7,011 nucleotides of DNA from an uncultured euryarchaeote (GTDB taxonomy: Archaea > Thermoplasmatota > Poseidoniia > Poseidoniales > Poseidoniaceae): contig CALGEM010000310.1 of NCBI GenBank assembly GCA_937881505.1, positions 1 to 7,011 on the forward strand, given 5' to 3'. Shown here piece by piece: positions 6,926 through 7,011 of this stretch. Positions within the stretch are counted from its first letter, which is position 1; the number at the start of each line of letters is the position of its first letter. A program made the translations under genes and the position numbers. A model generated the notes under the pieces. The model was not told the DNA's origin, ran no database searches, and saw nothing but the letters and a program-made list of their open reading frames with translations.

Positions 6926-7011
6926 AAGCTTGTTGGTTACCAAAGCTAGTATTGGTACTGCCGAAGAAATAATCAGGAAACCAAGGAAGGCATCGTAACC
7001 AGGTAGTGCAA
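6854..7011 (-). CDS. ndhC: NAD(P)H-quinone oxidoreductase subunit 3 (NdhC), cyanobacterial fragment, partial at both ends
   Basis: From 7009 down to 6854 the minus strand encodes 52 uninterrupted residues, beginning ALPGYDAFLGFL. They continue through a hydrophobic helix with VPILALVTNKLLAPKS and end ERELTYESGMEPIGGA. This matches the first membrane helix and the conserved TM1-TM2 loop (YESGMEP-GGA) of NdhC/NuoA/ND3, in the form I recognise from marine Synechococcus and Prochlorococcus. NdhC is a roughly 120-residue membrane subunit of NDH-1 in cyclic electron flow and respiration. Bases 7011-7010 (TT) would begin the codon before Ala, so the start codon should lie about two to four bases past the window edge. 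The gene stops at residue about 54, without the WIQFNIRYYMF block. The fragment is about 49% G+C by hand count, which does not suit high-light Prochlorococcus but suits Synechococcus or low-light clade IV. Archaeal hosts would not be expected to carry it. Confidence 0.88.

Noticed and set aside
6926..7011. Apparent noncoding tail with a TGGTTAC/GTAACCA inverted repeat, considered as a terminator for the large gene
   Set aside because: The region is coding on the minus strand (ndhC) and does not belong to the archaeal gene. The repeat is loose and widely spaced.
1..7011. CRISPR array, insertion sequence, integrase, toxin-antitoxin or defence cassette
   Set aside because: There are no regularly spaced repeats, transposase motifs or terminal inverted repeats, and no short gene pairs beyond those described.

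Overview
The main part of this window (about 1-6853) looks like a piece of an uncultured euryarchaeal genome. A marine Group II (Candidatus Poseidoniales)-like organism is my best inference. The sequence shows the end of an archaeal elongation factor 1A gene followed by ribosomal protein uS10, a gene for the archaeal-type replication protein GINS (Gins51), and a very large secreted protein rich in N-glycosylation sequons and built of MAM/jelly-roll-like and Ig-like modules. The taxonomic label rests on gene content and general resemblance; no search was run.

Layout. Bases 1-54 hold the last 17 codons and stop of aEF1A. Bases 93-422 encode uS10, with a good Shine-Dalgarno sequence, on the same strand and probably the same transcript. 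A 73-base convergent gap (423-495) contains two inverted repeats. On the minus strand, 1548-496 encodes Gins51, with the normal A-domain and C-terminal B-domain separated by an unusually long acidic linker. A 127-base divergent intergenic region (1549-1675) ends in a perfect 9-bp hairpin whose 3' arm is the Shine-Dalgarno sequence of the next gene. From 1676 onward the plus strand encodes an exported protein of more than 1,700 residues. Translation and replication housekeeping genes therefore sit next to a cell-surface gene. The divergent arrangement suggests the surface gene is expressed independently of them.

Right end. The last 158 bases (6854-7011), read on the minus strand, are not archaeal. 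They encode about 52 residues of NdhC (NAD(P)H-quinone oxidoreductase subunit 3), with a sequence typical of marine picocyanobacteria (Synechococcus/Prochlorococcus). Similarity stops abruptly in the middle of the conserved GGAW motif, exactly where the archaeal reading frame loses sense. The simplest explanation is a chimeric metagenomic contig or read. The stop codon at 6923-6925 and the last 23 residues of the large ORF are then artefacts of reading antisense ndhC, and the real surface protein is truncated in this window.

I saw no CRISPR array, tRNA, rRNA, insertion sequence or defence cassette. The observations most worth following are the chimeric junction, the hairpin that would hide the Shine-Dalgarno sequence of the giant surface gene, the long-linker Gins51, and the uncharacterised modular surface protein.
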